A stretch of 64,000 nt of DNA from NCBI RefSeq assembly GCF_027595985.1, contig NC_073303.1:377811034-377875033 (forward strand). Direction: 5' to 3'. Position numbers and translations under genes: made by a program. The DNA comes from Sorex araneus (lineage: Eukaryota; Chordata; Mammalia; Eulipotyphla; Soricidae). Below, piece after piece: positions 1 through 10,439 of this stretch. Below the pieces are notes generated by a model. The model did not search any database, had not been told where the DNA came from, and was given only the letters and a program-made list of their open reading frames with translations. Within the stretch, counting starts at the first letter, position 1, and each line of letters opens with the position of its first letter.

Positions 1-71
1 GGGCATGAGGCACTGACAACACATGTGGACAGGATCCTATAAATGAGAAGATAATTTAAATATTGCACTGT

Positions 72-233
72 GGGCTGGAGCAATAGTACAGCCAGTAGGA
101 CGTTTGAACCTGGGTTCAATCCGGGGCCCAATCCTATATGGTCCCCCAGAAGTAATTCCTGAGTGCAGAGCCAGCCATTCCTGAGCATCGCTGATTTTTG
201 ATGAAAAAAGCAAAAAAAAATAAATAAAAAAAC
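72..233 (+). mobile_element. SINE-A (tRNA-headed, A-tailed shrew SINE)
   Basis: Starts with the tRNA-like head 'gggctggagcaatag' and continues through a degenerate box-B-like 'gggttcaatccgg', 'cctatatggtccccc', 'taattcctgagtgcagagcc', and an A-rich tail. The flanks 'aatattgcactgtgg' and 'aatattgaattgtgg' look like a 15-bp TSD with two mismatches. An A-rich tail with such a TSD is what L1-driven insertion gives. It is non-coding; short open frames crossing it are incidental. Confidence 0.85.
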
Positions 234-239
234 AATATT

Positions 240-790
240 GAATTGTGGTTTGCTCTAACAATCAGAATAAAATGTTTTGTCGTTTTAGCATCTTTTCAAA
301 TTCTAGCTATTGTGTTAGACTTGCCATTTTAATATTTCCATCTCCAACAAAATAAATCATAAAACAGATTTTCTAAAAAAACTTTTAGAGAATCCTTTTC
401 AAATTAAAAGGAGATACTTGACATCTATCTTTTGTTACACTAAACATGCTAAATTTACAAATGAAGAATGTTCTTTTCTTAGTCAAATGTGTATTTTACA
501 TTATAGAGAAGACACTAATCTCTAGTGATATCTTAACCTTATTTCAGAGTAAATATCTGGTATTACAGTATCACTGTCACTGATCTATTTAAAATATTCT
601 CTTTCAAAAACTATATATATGATCAAAATAAGATATTTTTTAGTTTAAAGGAAATTGTTGAAATGCAGACAAAGGTGCTTAGCTCTCAGAGGTGAAGCAG
701 TTTTCTTGACAATAATAACTCAAAAGTGACCTTTAATGACCTCATTAAAATGTAGAAATGTATAAATTATTATAAAACCATTTTATGTTT
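240..790. other. AT-rich spacer, nothing recognised
   Basis: Unique-looking AT-rich DNA. I see no repeat, gene signal or conserved-looking block. Confidence 0.5.
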
Positions 791-804
791 TGTGATACAT
801 AGAT

Positions 805-1035
805 TCCCACACAGAAGAGCCTGGCAAGCTCCCTGTGGCATATTCAATATGCCAAATACAGTAAATAACTGGTCTAATTCCCCTGACCCTGAAAAGAGCC
901 TCCAATCATTGGGAAAAATGAGTAAGGAGAGGCTGCTAGTGTCTCAGGGCTGGGATGAATGGAGACGTTACTTGGTGCCTGCTCAAGTAAATCAATGAAC
1001 AATGGGATGACAGTGATACAGTGACAGTGATACAT
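805..1035 (+). mobile_element. SINE-B / RTE-tailed element, 5'-truncated
   Basis: Lacks the tRNA-like head. It begins in the middle body ('gcctggcaagctccc', 'atattcaatatgcc'), continues through 'cctgaccctgaaaagagcc' and ends in the RTE-like tail ('gctgggatgaatggagacg', 'gaacaatgggatgacagtg') with CAGTGA repeats. One frame of the tail (WDEWRRYLVP) resembles the C-terminus of the RTE at 3375-5132. 'tacatagatt' on the left and 'tacatggatt' on the right are a possible TSD. Confidence 0.75.
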
Positions 1036-1039
1036 GGAT

Positions 1040-2105
1040 TATATATATTTCACTTCTTGAAATATGGTCTCCACATGACAAAGGTCTTAGAGGTATTTCT
1101 AAATAATGACGTATTCCTGCCTTATTTTTTATAATAGCAATATAAATTAAATCAGCACACTTTTAATGATGTTCCCAAATCAAGTTTTATGGCAAATTAT
1201 ATTTGATATTTCACTATAAAGAGATTTACTTAAACATCACTTAAAATGTCAATGGTTATTATTTTCTACCCCAAATTTTATTTGTTTGATTGAGTTAGAA
1301 AAGCTGTTTTTACAAGACCATCTTCTCAGAGAAAAACTACAAAATAATGATAATATATTGTAAAGCACTAAAATAATTGCTGTTTAACATTATTTGTTTC
1401 CCTGTTTGTGGTTGACTATCTCACACAAGAACATTTATATTGAATTTTTTTCTTAAATTTTCAAGCTTAATCACTATCATTTTTCTAATTAGGTTATCTT
1501 TTCTATAAAGTCTTAAATTGATTCCAGGCCAATTTATCTTCTTACATGGAGAAATTGGAAAACCTATAATTCAGCCAAATAAAAAAGAATAGCAATAGCA
1601 AGAAGAAATAAAATTTCTTTCCACATTTCGCCAAGTGTTAACTTCAAAGTGTTTTCTGTGTCCACGGAGCCACTGTGGTGATAAAACTGAGGAAATGTAC
1701 TGTTGTAAGTTCGGGTTACGGAAGGATTTTGAGATCATGTTGTGATTATTTCAGAGCAAGTTGGTGGGAGAGGGATAACGCGTGGAGTAACAAATATTTC
1801 TGTCTCATGAGAGAAGATAAAGAATGAGGAACTGGGAGATCAGAGGTAACGACAACCGTTACACCTTCTACTTGATGTGCAGTTCTTCCCAGCACTGGCC
1901 AGGGCCACTGAGTAGTTGGTGCCACACCCAAGTCTCAACCCACACCCCGTTAGCTCCTGCAACTAAGAAGAAGAGGCCAAAATAGGCTGAGCCACAGAGA
2001 GCCACTTATATGGTAGGTTTCTGAGTTTCCCCTTTAACATGTTACTGAAGGAAATTCAGTTTATAACATTATCTAGGGCCCTGTGCATCAACATACGCAT
2101 AGCAC
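1040..2105. other. Unrecognised sequence
   Basis: AT-rich to about 1620, then more GC-rich to about 1980. I recognise no repeat or coding signal. The GC-richer part could be an eroded transposon. Confidence 0.4.
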
Positions 2106-2109
2106 TGCA

Positions 2110-2269
2110 CTGTCACACCGTCACCCCGTTGTTCATCCATTTGCTCGAGTGGGCACCAGTGATGTCTCCATTGCGAGACTTGTTACTGTTTTTGGCATAT
2201 TGAATACACCACAGGTGTATTGAATACACAGGTGTATTGAATACGCCCGGCTCTCCCGTGCAGGCGGGA
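2110..2269 (-). mobile_element. SINE-B fragment with internal tandem duplication
   Basis: On the minus strand it ends with the RTE-type tail (plus strand: 'gtcaccccgttgttcatcc', 'tttgctcgagtgggcacc', 'gatgtctccattgcgagac'). The 'tattgaatacaccac' block is repeated about three times at 2199-2243. The tRNA-like head is missing beyond about 2269. Confidence 0.75.
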
Positions 2270-2319
2270 TATATTATTTCCAGTAAAGGTCTAATTCTCA
2301 TCTTCACAAAAAGAAAATT

Positions 2320-3305
2320 GTCTCTGATGCCTAGGGAAATGCAATTAAGACAATGCAATACCACCTCACACTAGTGATGCTGTCTATTATCAAAATGGTG
2401 TCTGGAAAACTGGACATCAGGAATCAAAAAGTGAAACTAGTAATTATTAAATGTATCTTATTTGTATACATACACAAAAATGTACTCAAAGTGAATTCAA
2501 GGCATGAAATGCATAAAACACACTAAAGACGACAAAGGTGATGTGTTCTCTGACACCTTAGATCTTACTGATCCAACAGCAGGGAAAACAAAAAGTAAGA
2601 GACAAAAGCAGACTAAATGTTTGATAGTTTTCACAGCAAAATAAAAAAAAATCAAAACAAAAATTCGCCTTACTGCATGGAAAATGTTTGCATGTCTAGC
2701 GAATAAGGCCTTGATATTAACATCATGCAAACACAAAAATATCAACAATTCAAAAAATGAACTTAATTAAAACATGGGCAGAGGATATGACTAGAAACTC
2801 CACAAAGAAGACATAAAAATGGTCAATGAGCACATGGAAAGATGCTTGTCCTGTTATAGTATTAAAGAAATGCAAATCAAATCCATGGTGAGATGTCACC
2901 TCACCCTTGTAAGGATGACTGTCCCCCACACCCCAAGAGATCTCAGGATTTGAAGGGTAAGGGGGAAAGAGGATCTGCACACACTATGTATAGGAGAGTA
3001 AATTGGGGAAGAAACTACAGAAAGCAATAGTGAAATTCCTCACGTGCCGAGGTGAGAAATTATACAAGACCCGCTTATTCTGCACGTGATGTTATTTAAA
3101 ATATATGAAAATATGATTTAAGGGATATATGTATCTCAGAATATACATACTAGTCAAGAACTGGGAGCAATTAAAATGATCTTAAGCTAATGAATAAGTA
3201 AATAAGACATTAATATATGTACCAAGTGGAATACAATGCAGGTTTTAAAGATAAAATGCAGTCATTTGCAACAAGTATGAACCTGGAGAATAGTATGATT
3301 AAAGA
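2320..3305 (+). mobile_element. L1 LINE fragment (ORF2 end and 3' region), rearranged and decayed
   Basis: Contains blocks typical of the mammalian L1 ORF2 3' end: 'gggaaatgcaattaagac', 'accacctcacac', 'aaacatgggcagaggatatg', 'gaagacataaaaatggtc', 'gaaatgcaaatcaaatcc', and a later 'ctgggagcaattaaaatga'. The block normally lying downstream (2335-2375) precedes one normally upstream (2520-2730), so the order is rearranged or two fragments abut. Reading frames are broken by stops; this is a dead copy. Confidence 0.75.
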
Positions 3306-3363
3306 GAGAAACCATAAAGGGAAATAAAAGCTGTTATTTCATTCATAATTGGTAGAGAGATAA

Positions 3364-3374
3364 ACAGATGAATG
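3364..3374. repeat. TSD of the RTE insertion (left copy)
   Basis: 'acagatgaatg' is identical to 5133-5143 and bounds the RTE element on both sides. This fixes its ends. Confidence 0.85.
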
Positions 3375-5132
3375 TACCACTTGTTATCCCGTTGATCTTT
3401 GATTTGCTGAAGCGGGCACCAGTAATGTCTCCATCTGTCCCTGTTGCATGATAGTGCAGTCCAATGATATCTGCTTGCTCCAGGCACACGAAGAGCCTCA
3501 AATCATTCATTTAGGGATTTGATGAAGAAAATCCCTGAATGTTTGGCCAGGCCTTCGATGACTGCCTCAGTCTCAACAGAATCAAAGGCCTTCTTTAAGT
3601 AGATGAACGTTAGACAGAGCTGCATCTTGAACTCTTGCGAAACTTCAATGAGTTTGTTCACTGTGTGGATATGGTCTATCATGCTGAATACCCTTTGGAA
3701 CCCAGCTTACTTGCATGGTTGTCCTTCATCGAATGTTCTGCCTATTCTACTTAGGATGACATGAGTGAACAACTTGTAGACGACAGACAGCAGGCAGATT
3801 GGGCGATAGTTGCCCATGTCGTGGATGTCTCCCTTCTTGTACAACAGAACGGTCCTACTGGTTTTCCACTGAGATGGAACCTTGCATTCAGACAGGTAGC
3901 GTGTGAAAAGTCGGGCCAGTGTATTAATGAGTACTGGCGGCAGACTCTTCAAGTGTTCGGGTCTGACCCTGTCCGGACCAGGTGCTGTACACATCTTTAC
4001 CAACAAAATGGCGTGTCGGATTTCAGAAGGGAGAACATTGGGAATGATATATCCATCCTGCGGAATATGGTATGTGGGCAGGTGGACATGGCTGTCAAAG
4101 AGATCCGAGTAGAAGTCATGAATAATCCTCTCCATTGCCTTTCTGGAAGATGTGATAGATCCATTGGGACGTCGGAGGGCAGTCATCTTGGTCTTGTAGT
4201 TGGCAAAGGACAGGTGAGCATTTCGAATACTTTTCCCAACTTCTGCTGCTCTTCTCTCTTTGAGGTCTTCCTTTATCGCATCTCTGAACAGCTTTGTGAG
4301 CTCGGACATTAGTTTGTGGTTACCTGAGGCTTGCGCCTAACCACGTTGACTAATGAGCTTGAGAGTTTCCGAAGACAGGCGTCTGTTTGTGGCTTTCTCA
4401 CTCTCGGCATTTTTCCAACAGTCATGGAGGTGCTGAATCAGTCGATCATATTCCTTGTCAATGTTGTCAAGGACGGCATCTTCCCATGTTGCTGCAATAG
4501 TGCCAAAGAGCTCCCATTTCGTGGTCATTCTGGGAGTTGCCTTCTTAGACTTAAATTTTGCAGACTTTTCTCCCCACTCTGTGAAGTAGAATTTTGCACG
4601 AAGTAGACGGTGGTCCAATCGCGTTTGGAATTTTGGGACAACAGCGACATTGGTCAGGCAAAAACTCCGATTGAATATGATTTGGTCAATTTTATTGTGG
4701 AACTGTCCACTGGGAGACTCCCATGTCCAGAGTTTAGATTCGGCCTCTGGAACCATGAGTTACCATGAATGGTCTTGCTGAATTCAGACAGTCATGATGA
4801 ATTCAGACAGTCTCTCACCCAGATTGTTCCATTTTAGACCATGTGTCCCAATGTGGAGTTCTTTGTGTGACCTTCTCGGACCTATCTTGGCATTAAAATC
4901 ACCAACACTGATCTTGTAGAAGGTGTGGTCTTCTTTATAGAACGTCTCCAGTTCCATGTAGAACCTCTCAATTTCTTCTTCATCGTAGTTGGAAGTTGGT
5001 GCCTAGACGATGAAGATAGAAACTGCAGGCAGTGAGCCACATCTATTCCAGTGTAATCATCCAATTCGGGTTGTTAGGCATTCAAATGAATTGGAGAACG
5101 GCCTGGAGCGTGGCGGTGGCTGGGTAGTGGAT
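3375..5132 (-). mobile_element. RTE-clade LINE (endonuclease-reverse transcriptase), internally deleted, with TSD
   Basis: The minus strand encodes pieces of a non-LTR retrotransposon protein of the RTE clade. In order: an APE-type endonuclease segment with GDFNAKIG (about 4890-4910) and preceding APTSNYDEEE; an endonuclease end/linker with WTWESP and DHRLLRAKFYF (4340-4756); the RT fingers with TAPGPDRV, VLLYKKGD and NYRPICLLSVVYKLF (3707-4309); RT motif A as FIYLKKAFDSVE (about 3575-3612), where the usual catalytic Asp is Tyr; then the C-terminal RWRHYWCPL (about 3415-3440). Most of the RT palm, thumb and C-terminal region is deleted just after motif A. There are in-frame stops (near 5062, 4998, 4337, 3712 and 3508) and a frame disruption near 4750-4810, where a short duplication of GACTGTCTGAATTCA occurs. 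'acagatgaatg' flanks the element exactly (3364-3374, 5133-5143). Full RTE elements are about 3.2 kb, so this 1758-bp copy is 5'-truncated and deleted. It cannot encode an active protein. Confidence 0.92.
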
Positions 5133-5143
5133 ACAGATGAATG
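5133..5143. repeat. TSD of the RTE insertion (right copy)
   Basis: Second exact copy of 'acagatgaatg', next to the 5' end of the minus-strand RTE element. Confidence 0.85.
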
Positions 5144-5382
5144 AAAATTTAAAAAATTAAACTTGAACTGTAAGACCTTTAGAGATGACCTATTTGACTT
5201 GTGCATATTAGAAGGAAAGAGAAGTAGGGTTAGTTAATCATCAAAAGTGACTATTTGTGGTGAAGGGTAGAATTGACTTTTACTGATAGATTGCATGTAG
5301 AATACATACATGTTGCTTCTCAATGACATGTTCCTGAGGCATATATGTTATAACACAATATTTTTTAAATTTAATAGATTGT

Positions 5383-5640
5383 GGGGGCTGAAGAAATAGT
5401 ACAGGGTTTAAGACCTTTGTCTTACTTGTGGTCAATTCTGATTAAAAGTCCAGTACCACATGTGGTCCCCAGAGAACAGCCAGGATATTGATCCCTAAGC
5501 ACAGAGCCAGGAGTACTCTATGAGCACTGCTAGGTATGACCCAATACCACTTCCCAGGGGGAAAAAAAAGGATTCACAAGGAGTGAACCACAGATCCAGG
5601 AGTAATCCCTGAACACTGCCCAATGTGGCCCCAAACAAAG
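5383..5640 (+). mobile_element. Old SINE-A, followed by a second partial SINE-A 3' part
   Basis: Degenerate tRNA-like head 'gggggctgaagaaatagtac', then 'ccacatgtggtccccagag', 'cacagagccaggagtac' and an A-run near 5562. From about 5580 a second copy of the 3' part follows ('atccaggagtaatccctga', 'tggccccaaacaaag'), so two insertions or a partial duplication. Confidence 0.7.
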
Positions 5641-5643
5641 AGA

Positions 5644-6125
5644 TTATTTCTCCACCATTTTAAACCACTTCACATCAGTTTTAGAACTAGGTTCCCATCA
5701 CTTCTCAAGCATTAATCACCCCCTTATGGCTCAGCCTGGAGAAGGCACTTGGCACAGGGTGGCGGAAGGCACATCTCTGTCTTACTGCCTGAGGGACAGC
5801 AGAGTGCAGCAAGTCCCACCACACCCCCAGAGAGTACATGGGAAGTTTCCTGCCCTCGGAGGGTCCGACGTCTAGGTCAAGCTCTCAGATCAGGTGACCA
5901 TGCTCTTTGTCTCTTCAACATCCCATTACTTGAACTTCCAGGCTAAGTGTTGGAACATTTTTTTGCTTTGGAGAATTCTGTTCTAATCTACGAAAAGGAG
6001 ACCCTCCAATCTGAAAAAGAATGGTGCTAGGAATGTGAAACAAGGTAAGTCAGAAGTGATATAAAATATAGGTATAAATATGTGAGTTTGAAATAAAAAA
6101 CTTTTTTAAGTTTTTCACTTTCAAG
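5644..6125. other. Unrecognised sequence
   Basis: Moderately GC-rich to about 5945, then AT-rich. A short open frame at 5749-5946 has no recognisable domain and is not called a gene. Confidence 0.4.
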
Positions 6126-6136
6126 TGATCTCTTTA

Positions 6137-6341
6137 GAGTAAGAGGGAATGTGCCCGCCACAGAGGCAGGGGATGGGAAGGGGGTGGGGTGCAGGAGGGA
6201 CATTGGGAACATCGGTGGTGGAAAATGGGCACTGGTGGAGGGATGGGTGCTTGAACATTCTTTGACTGAAACGTATTCACAAAAGTTTGTAAGTCTGTAA
6301 CTTTATCTCACAGTGATTCATTAAAATAAAATTTTAAAAAA
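6137..6341 (+). mobile_element. L1 3' UTR insertion (5'-truncated) with TSD
   Basis: Purine/G-rich tract, then 'gggcactggtggagggatgg', 'gtaactttatctcacagtg' and an A-rich end. The same layout forms the 3' end of the better-preserved L1 at 58644-59402. 'tgatctcttta' occurs at 6126-6136 and 6342-6352 as an 11-bp TSD. Confidence 0.8.
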
Positions 6342-6352
6342 TGATCTCTTTA

Positions 6353-7650
6353 AATAAAACAAAATGTGTACTTGCAAACCAACATGCTATTACTTCTATA
6401 ACTTCTAAATAATTTAAGACATCAACTCATAATTAAAAATTAACTTTTTTTATGCATATCAATTCATGTCTAAATCTGTTCATTATGGAAAAGACCACAT
6501 AAAATACTCTTACGGATCTAAGAAGTAATGTTCAAATATATATACAGTGTATAGAAGGATTGTGATTGATATGAATCCTCTTTGACTTGTAACAGTTTAG
6601 ATGAAAAAAATTAATTAAAAATAAATTAAAAAAAAAACAATTTAGATGGGGAAATGGAATTGTTTATAAACATTGTTTCCTCAATCCTGTCAGAAAGTCA
6701 GTGGCAGAAAGGAGCTTCCTAAGTTGCCATCAACTACTTTAATATTCTTTAATATTTAATGAGGTGAAATTTCAAATAGTAATACCACAAGTTAACTCTG
6801 CTCTATGTTCTCAAGTTTCAAGAAATTTCATTCATATTAGTGTAGTCCTCATTAATATTTTAGCAGTGGAAAGCATTTTTATTATGATAATATTGCTACT
6901 GTAGTTTGGGTGGAGAATTTGTGGAAATTTGAATAGATTCACTGCATATCAAGCTCCATGATTCAGTTCACAGATTAATGCTTATCTAGAGCCACTTCCA
7001 AAATCAAATATATGAAGATGCATTTTCCTGCCTCTATGAACTGTGCTGCTTTCCCACTTGAATTAGCAGAAATGTTAATGCAAATAAAAGTTTGTTAAGA
7101 CTTTTCAGAGTTCAAGAGAGTAAATTAAAACAATTCTGGGACCTAAATTCCTCTAATATTTTTGGTGCTAAATAATGACGAAAGTTTATTTCAGTATATA
7201 GAAATCCAGTGATAAAATCAGAATTGTCATGCAATTTCAAATTAAAACAACAAAAAAAGGAAACACTGTAGTTATTGGTCAAACTTAATTTAATTTTTAG
7301 TAATCTTTCCTATAACCTTCTTCAAGAGAATACCACCTACTATTTAGTCTCTAGCACTAGCTGTGTTCATTTATTTAACTGTGGCATAACAATAAAGATT
7401 GGAAATAGATTTTACAGAAAAATATGCATGTTTTCTCAAGTGACACACATGAATACTCAGCATGTAGTACATGAATATGTACATAACATTCCATGAACAA
7501 TCATCTCATTCTTATAAAATATCGCTACAGATAGTCGTCATCAAAAATTGGAAAATTATACTCTATTCCATGATTGGAACATACATAATTCTTCAATAAT
7601 TTCAAGGAGTCCACATCCTTACCGGTGTCAAATTGAGTTAGTAGGTCTTG
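6353..7650. other. AT-rich spacer, nothing recognised
   Basis: About 1.3 kb of AT-rich DNA without recognisable repeats or gene signals. Confidence 0.5.
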
Positions 7651-7668
7651 TCAAAAGTACAGAGAAAT

Positions 7669-8090
7669 TCTCTGTACTTAGTCACTAAAATACTAAAATA
7701 CAGAAATCCAAAACCATGCGGCCGCTAGTGCAGCCGCTCAACCTCATATCTCTTTATTCTCAGCAATGGAAAATGAATTATCAAATGCTTCCTTTTCAGC
7801 AGGTCCAACTTTGGGGGGGGGAGAAACTCCAAACAATAATAGTGAGTTTTTTGTTTAAATATTGAATGTAATCAAAGTAAAGTGAAAGTAAAGTGAAATT
7901 TATCAGTTACACAGGTAGGGTGGGGGCTGGGGAGGTGGGGGGCATGGGGGGAGGTATACCGTGATTCTCGGTGGTAGAATATGTGCACTGGTGAAGGGAT
8001 GGGTGTTGGAGCATTGTATAACTGAGACTTAAACCTGAAAGCTTTGTAACTTTCCACATGGCGATTCAATAAAAGAATAAACTTTTAAAA
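7669..8090 (+). mobile_element. L1 3'-end insertion with 16-bp TSD
   Basis: The body is an L1 3' UTR: a NotI-like 'gcggccgc' stretch, a G-run, 'gtgggggctggggaggtggg', 'gtgcactggtgaagggatgg', 'gtaactttccacatggcg' and an A-rich tail. 'aaaagtacagagaaat' occurs exactly at 7653-7668 and 8091-8106, so the insert is about 422 bp and heavily 5'-truncated. Its first bases form an inverted copy of the TSD (see findings). Confidence 0.82.
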
Positions 8091-8106
8091 AAAAGTACAG
8101 AGAAAT

Positions 8107-9640
8107 AAAGTAACCATGCCTATCAAATGGCTGTTGGGCCACACAGCAGAACAAGAGACATTGAATTTTAGCATTATTAAAGACTCTTGCCCAGCAAATA
8201 ATTCAGTAACAACCATATGAACACTGTAGGATATTTCTCTATTTCTACATAAAGTACAATAAATATTGCAGGTATTTTAGATCAACAATTTTCTGTAGCC
8301 TATTAAGAAGTTATTGCCATTAATTCCTAAGGAAGAGCTATAATATTATTTGGTACAACTTTGCTTTAGCTTATCTAAGTGACCTATCAGATACCCTTTT
8401 GTTGGAAAGATTAAAAAAATTTATGTTTTAATAGCTGCCCCCAAATGCTTATTCCATAGCAGAATATAGTTTATACCCTGACAATTCCTTGTTAAACTAA
8501 GAGACAATTTTCTGTGACAGAGACCCCTAGAAAGCATAGCCGCACACAAGATCCTTCTACTTGACCTTACTGAAGGTCGACCCTTACTTAGAGTAGCAAG
8601 AGCGAGCGAGGTGGCAAAAGAAAAACCAAGGGCAGATGCAAGGACGCCTTTCACCATATTAGTCACTGCTTCCTGGCACGCCCACCTATGCTTCTTTTAG
8701 TACCACTTGAAAACGCAGTAGCCTCTCTTTTTCTCTACCCAGGGACCTTCATCCAGCAGGGACGAAGGAAGAAGATCTGGCACGTAATGACGCTCATGAG
8801 CATCATGGGGATAAACAAAGTTAGCTCCATGCTTCATCAGTTAAAGCTGAACCAGTGTCAAGGGTCAGGAGAGAAGTGTAGCTACTAGGAGCTTTGACGA
8901 TAGCATGGACATGCTTGGTACAAACTCTACTCAGTATCACCCTCGGACAATCCTTACATTCCTGTCCTTGTCTGAATGACTGGAGTCCCCTATGGGTTCT
9001 ATTTCTACTGTGTGACTTTGCTCTGTTATCTGGACTTTGCATCTGTAGCAGTTTCTCGATTTCACGCAGGGTCAGATAATTCTTTTTGTAGGGGCTGCAA
9101 CAGTTCAGGCCTTCATCCACTTCTAGTAGCTCCTGTTGTAAAAGCCAAAACTGTCTCTAGACATTGACAAACATTCCCTGGTCCCCTGAAAGACCCAACT
9201 GCCCTAATGGGTACCACAGATCTGTTAAATACTCAGTAGAATTGTACTGTCTTCCCTCCCACCTGGTACGTCTTTCCACACAAGAGTTGACTTAGGTAGG
9301 CAATGAAATGGGGAACTTGTTCATAAGCAGGCCACTGACACTGACACAGGGGGGTTTTCAAGGGATTGTAGGGTAACATAGCCTCAGGTAGTTTAGGTTG
9401 ATTGGGTTACTCCCGTTACAGTGCTCCCATTCCTCTTTGTTTATTTGTAGCTTCTTTCTTTGTGTTCTGTTGACTTGTAAATATTGTTTTTCTCTTCTCC
9501 TTGAGTCCTTTGCATAGTTTATTCATAGCCATGTCCTTTTGTATGGGCACAGGAAGACTGCAGCAAATGCTATGCTTTTGTAACCTGGGAGTCATTTGAC
9601 TCACATGATATTTTCCTCCTGGGCATCTGTTCTCTGGGCC
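8107..9640. other. Unrecognised sequence, possibly an eroded endogenous retroviral interior
   Basis: From about 8420 the composition is more balanced than the flanks, and short frames are open on both strands (for example 8821-9120 minus and 8976-9167 plus). I see no protease, RT or envelope signature. An old transposon interior next to the LTR-like stretch downstream is possible but not shown. Confidence 0.3.
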
Positions 9641-9908
9641 TAAGCCTCAGCTGCCCTTACTTCCTAGCACCCCCAAAAGCATGGTCCTGATGAGGCACTG
9701 GACAGACCCAGGGCAAGCGGTGAGTCATGTGGCATCAAGATGGGCCTGGCCGAAGTGCCTAATGCTTAACTCTAAGTTAAGAGCTTGGTCATGGACAAAT
9801 GCTGTCATGAGCCAAAAAGTAATAACTAGATTCGGACCCTGCTAGGGTTAGGAATGGTTAATCTGGCCTGAGTGCTGTAGTCTGAGTCTGCAAGATATTC
9901 CCAGGATT
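9641..9908 (+). repeat. Dispersed repeat X, copy 1
   Basis: Shows diffuse but collinear similarity to 60211-60445. Shared landmarks are 'gacccaggg', 'ggcatcaagatggg' versus 'ggcatcaaaatggg', 'gattcggacc' versus 'gaccggacc', and 'ctggcctgag' versus 'cgacctgag'. Family unknown; an old LTR or other transposon is likely. Confidence 0.45.
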
Positions 9909-10029
9909 GCTGCCCTGCAAGCCTCAATGTATCTTTTACTGTGTCCATACAAAACTAACTAGTATTGAGATGTTGATGGAGGTTTGGGACTGAGGAAAGG
10001 AGAAAAACACCGTAAGAGGTATTTTGCCT

Positions 10030-10400
10030 ATGGGCCCTCAGGAAGGGCTTTGGAGTGCCCCTAGGTTGTGTTCCCTTTGAACCCGAAGGCCCTCAGGAAG
10101 GGCTTTCTTATGCTGGTTTTGTTACCAGACTGTGTGTGGCCTGGAGGACAAGGTGGAAAGAGACAAGTAGGGGTGAGACTAGTGAAGAAGAGGAGAATCC
10201 AGAGAGCAGGGATGGAGGAATGAGGAGCTAGGAAAAAAGAGTGCGACAGATGAGAGACAAAATTGAATAAACGGTAACTAATCAGCAACCAGCTTGGTCC
10301 TCGTTCTTCCTTCGCCTGTCCTTGGCCAACGGCCATTCCGATCCAGCCCATACACAGCGGTTCGAGAGCACCGAACATGGAAGGTGAGATAGAGCCGCCC
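10030..10400 (+). mobile_element. LTR-like sequence (possible solo LTR, R-U5 end)
   Basis: AATAAA at 10266-10271 is followed by a pyrimidine-rich stretch ('tcctcgttcttccttcgcc') like the R-U5 end of retroviral LTRs. Upstream, 'ccctcaggaagggcttt' occurs twice about 55 bp apart, as direct repeats often do in U3. I cannot place exact ends or a TSD. A retroposed transcript end is an alternative. Confidence 0.35.
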
Positions 10401-10439
10401 AGTGAGCCCTCAAGCACACACCCTTTGGCATGCATAGTT

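Noticed and set aside
3761..4312. 183-codon plus-strand open frame
   Set aside because: Antisense shadow of the RTE reverse transcriptase on the minus strand.
8421..9120. Retroviral gag/pol remnants
   Set aside because: No protease, RT or zinc-knuckle motif could be found in any frame. Left as unrecognised.
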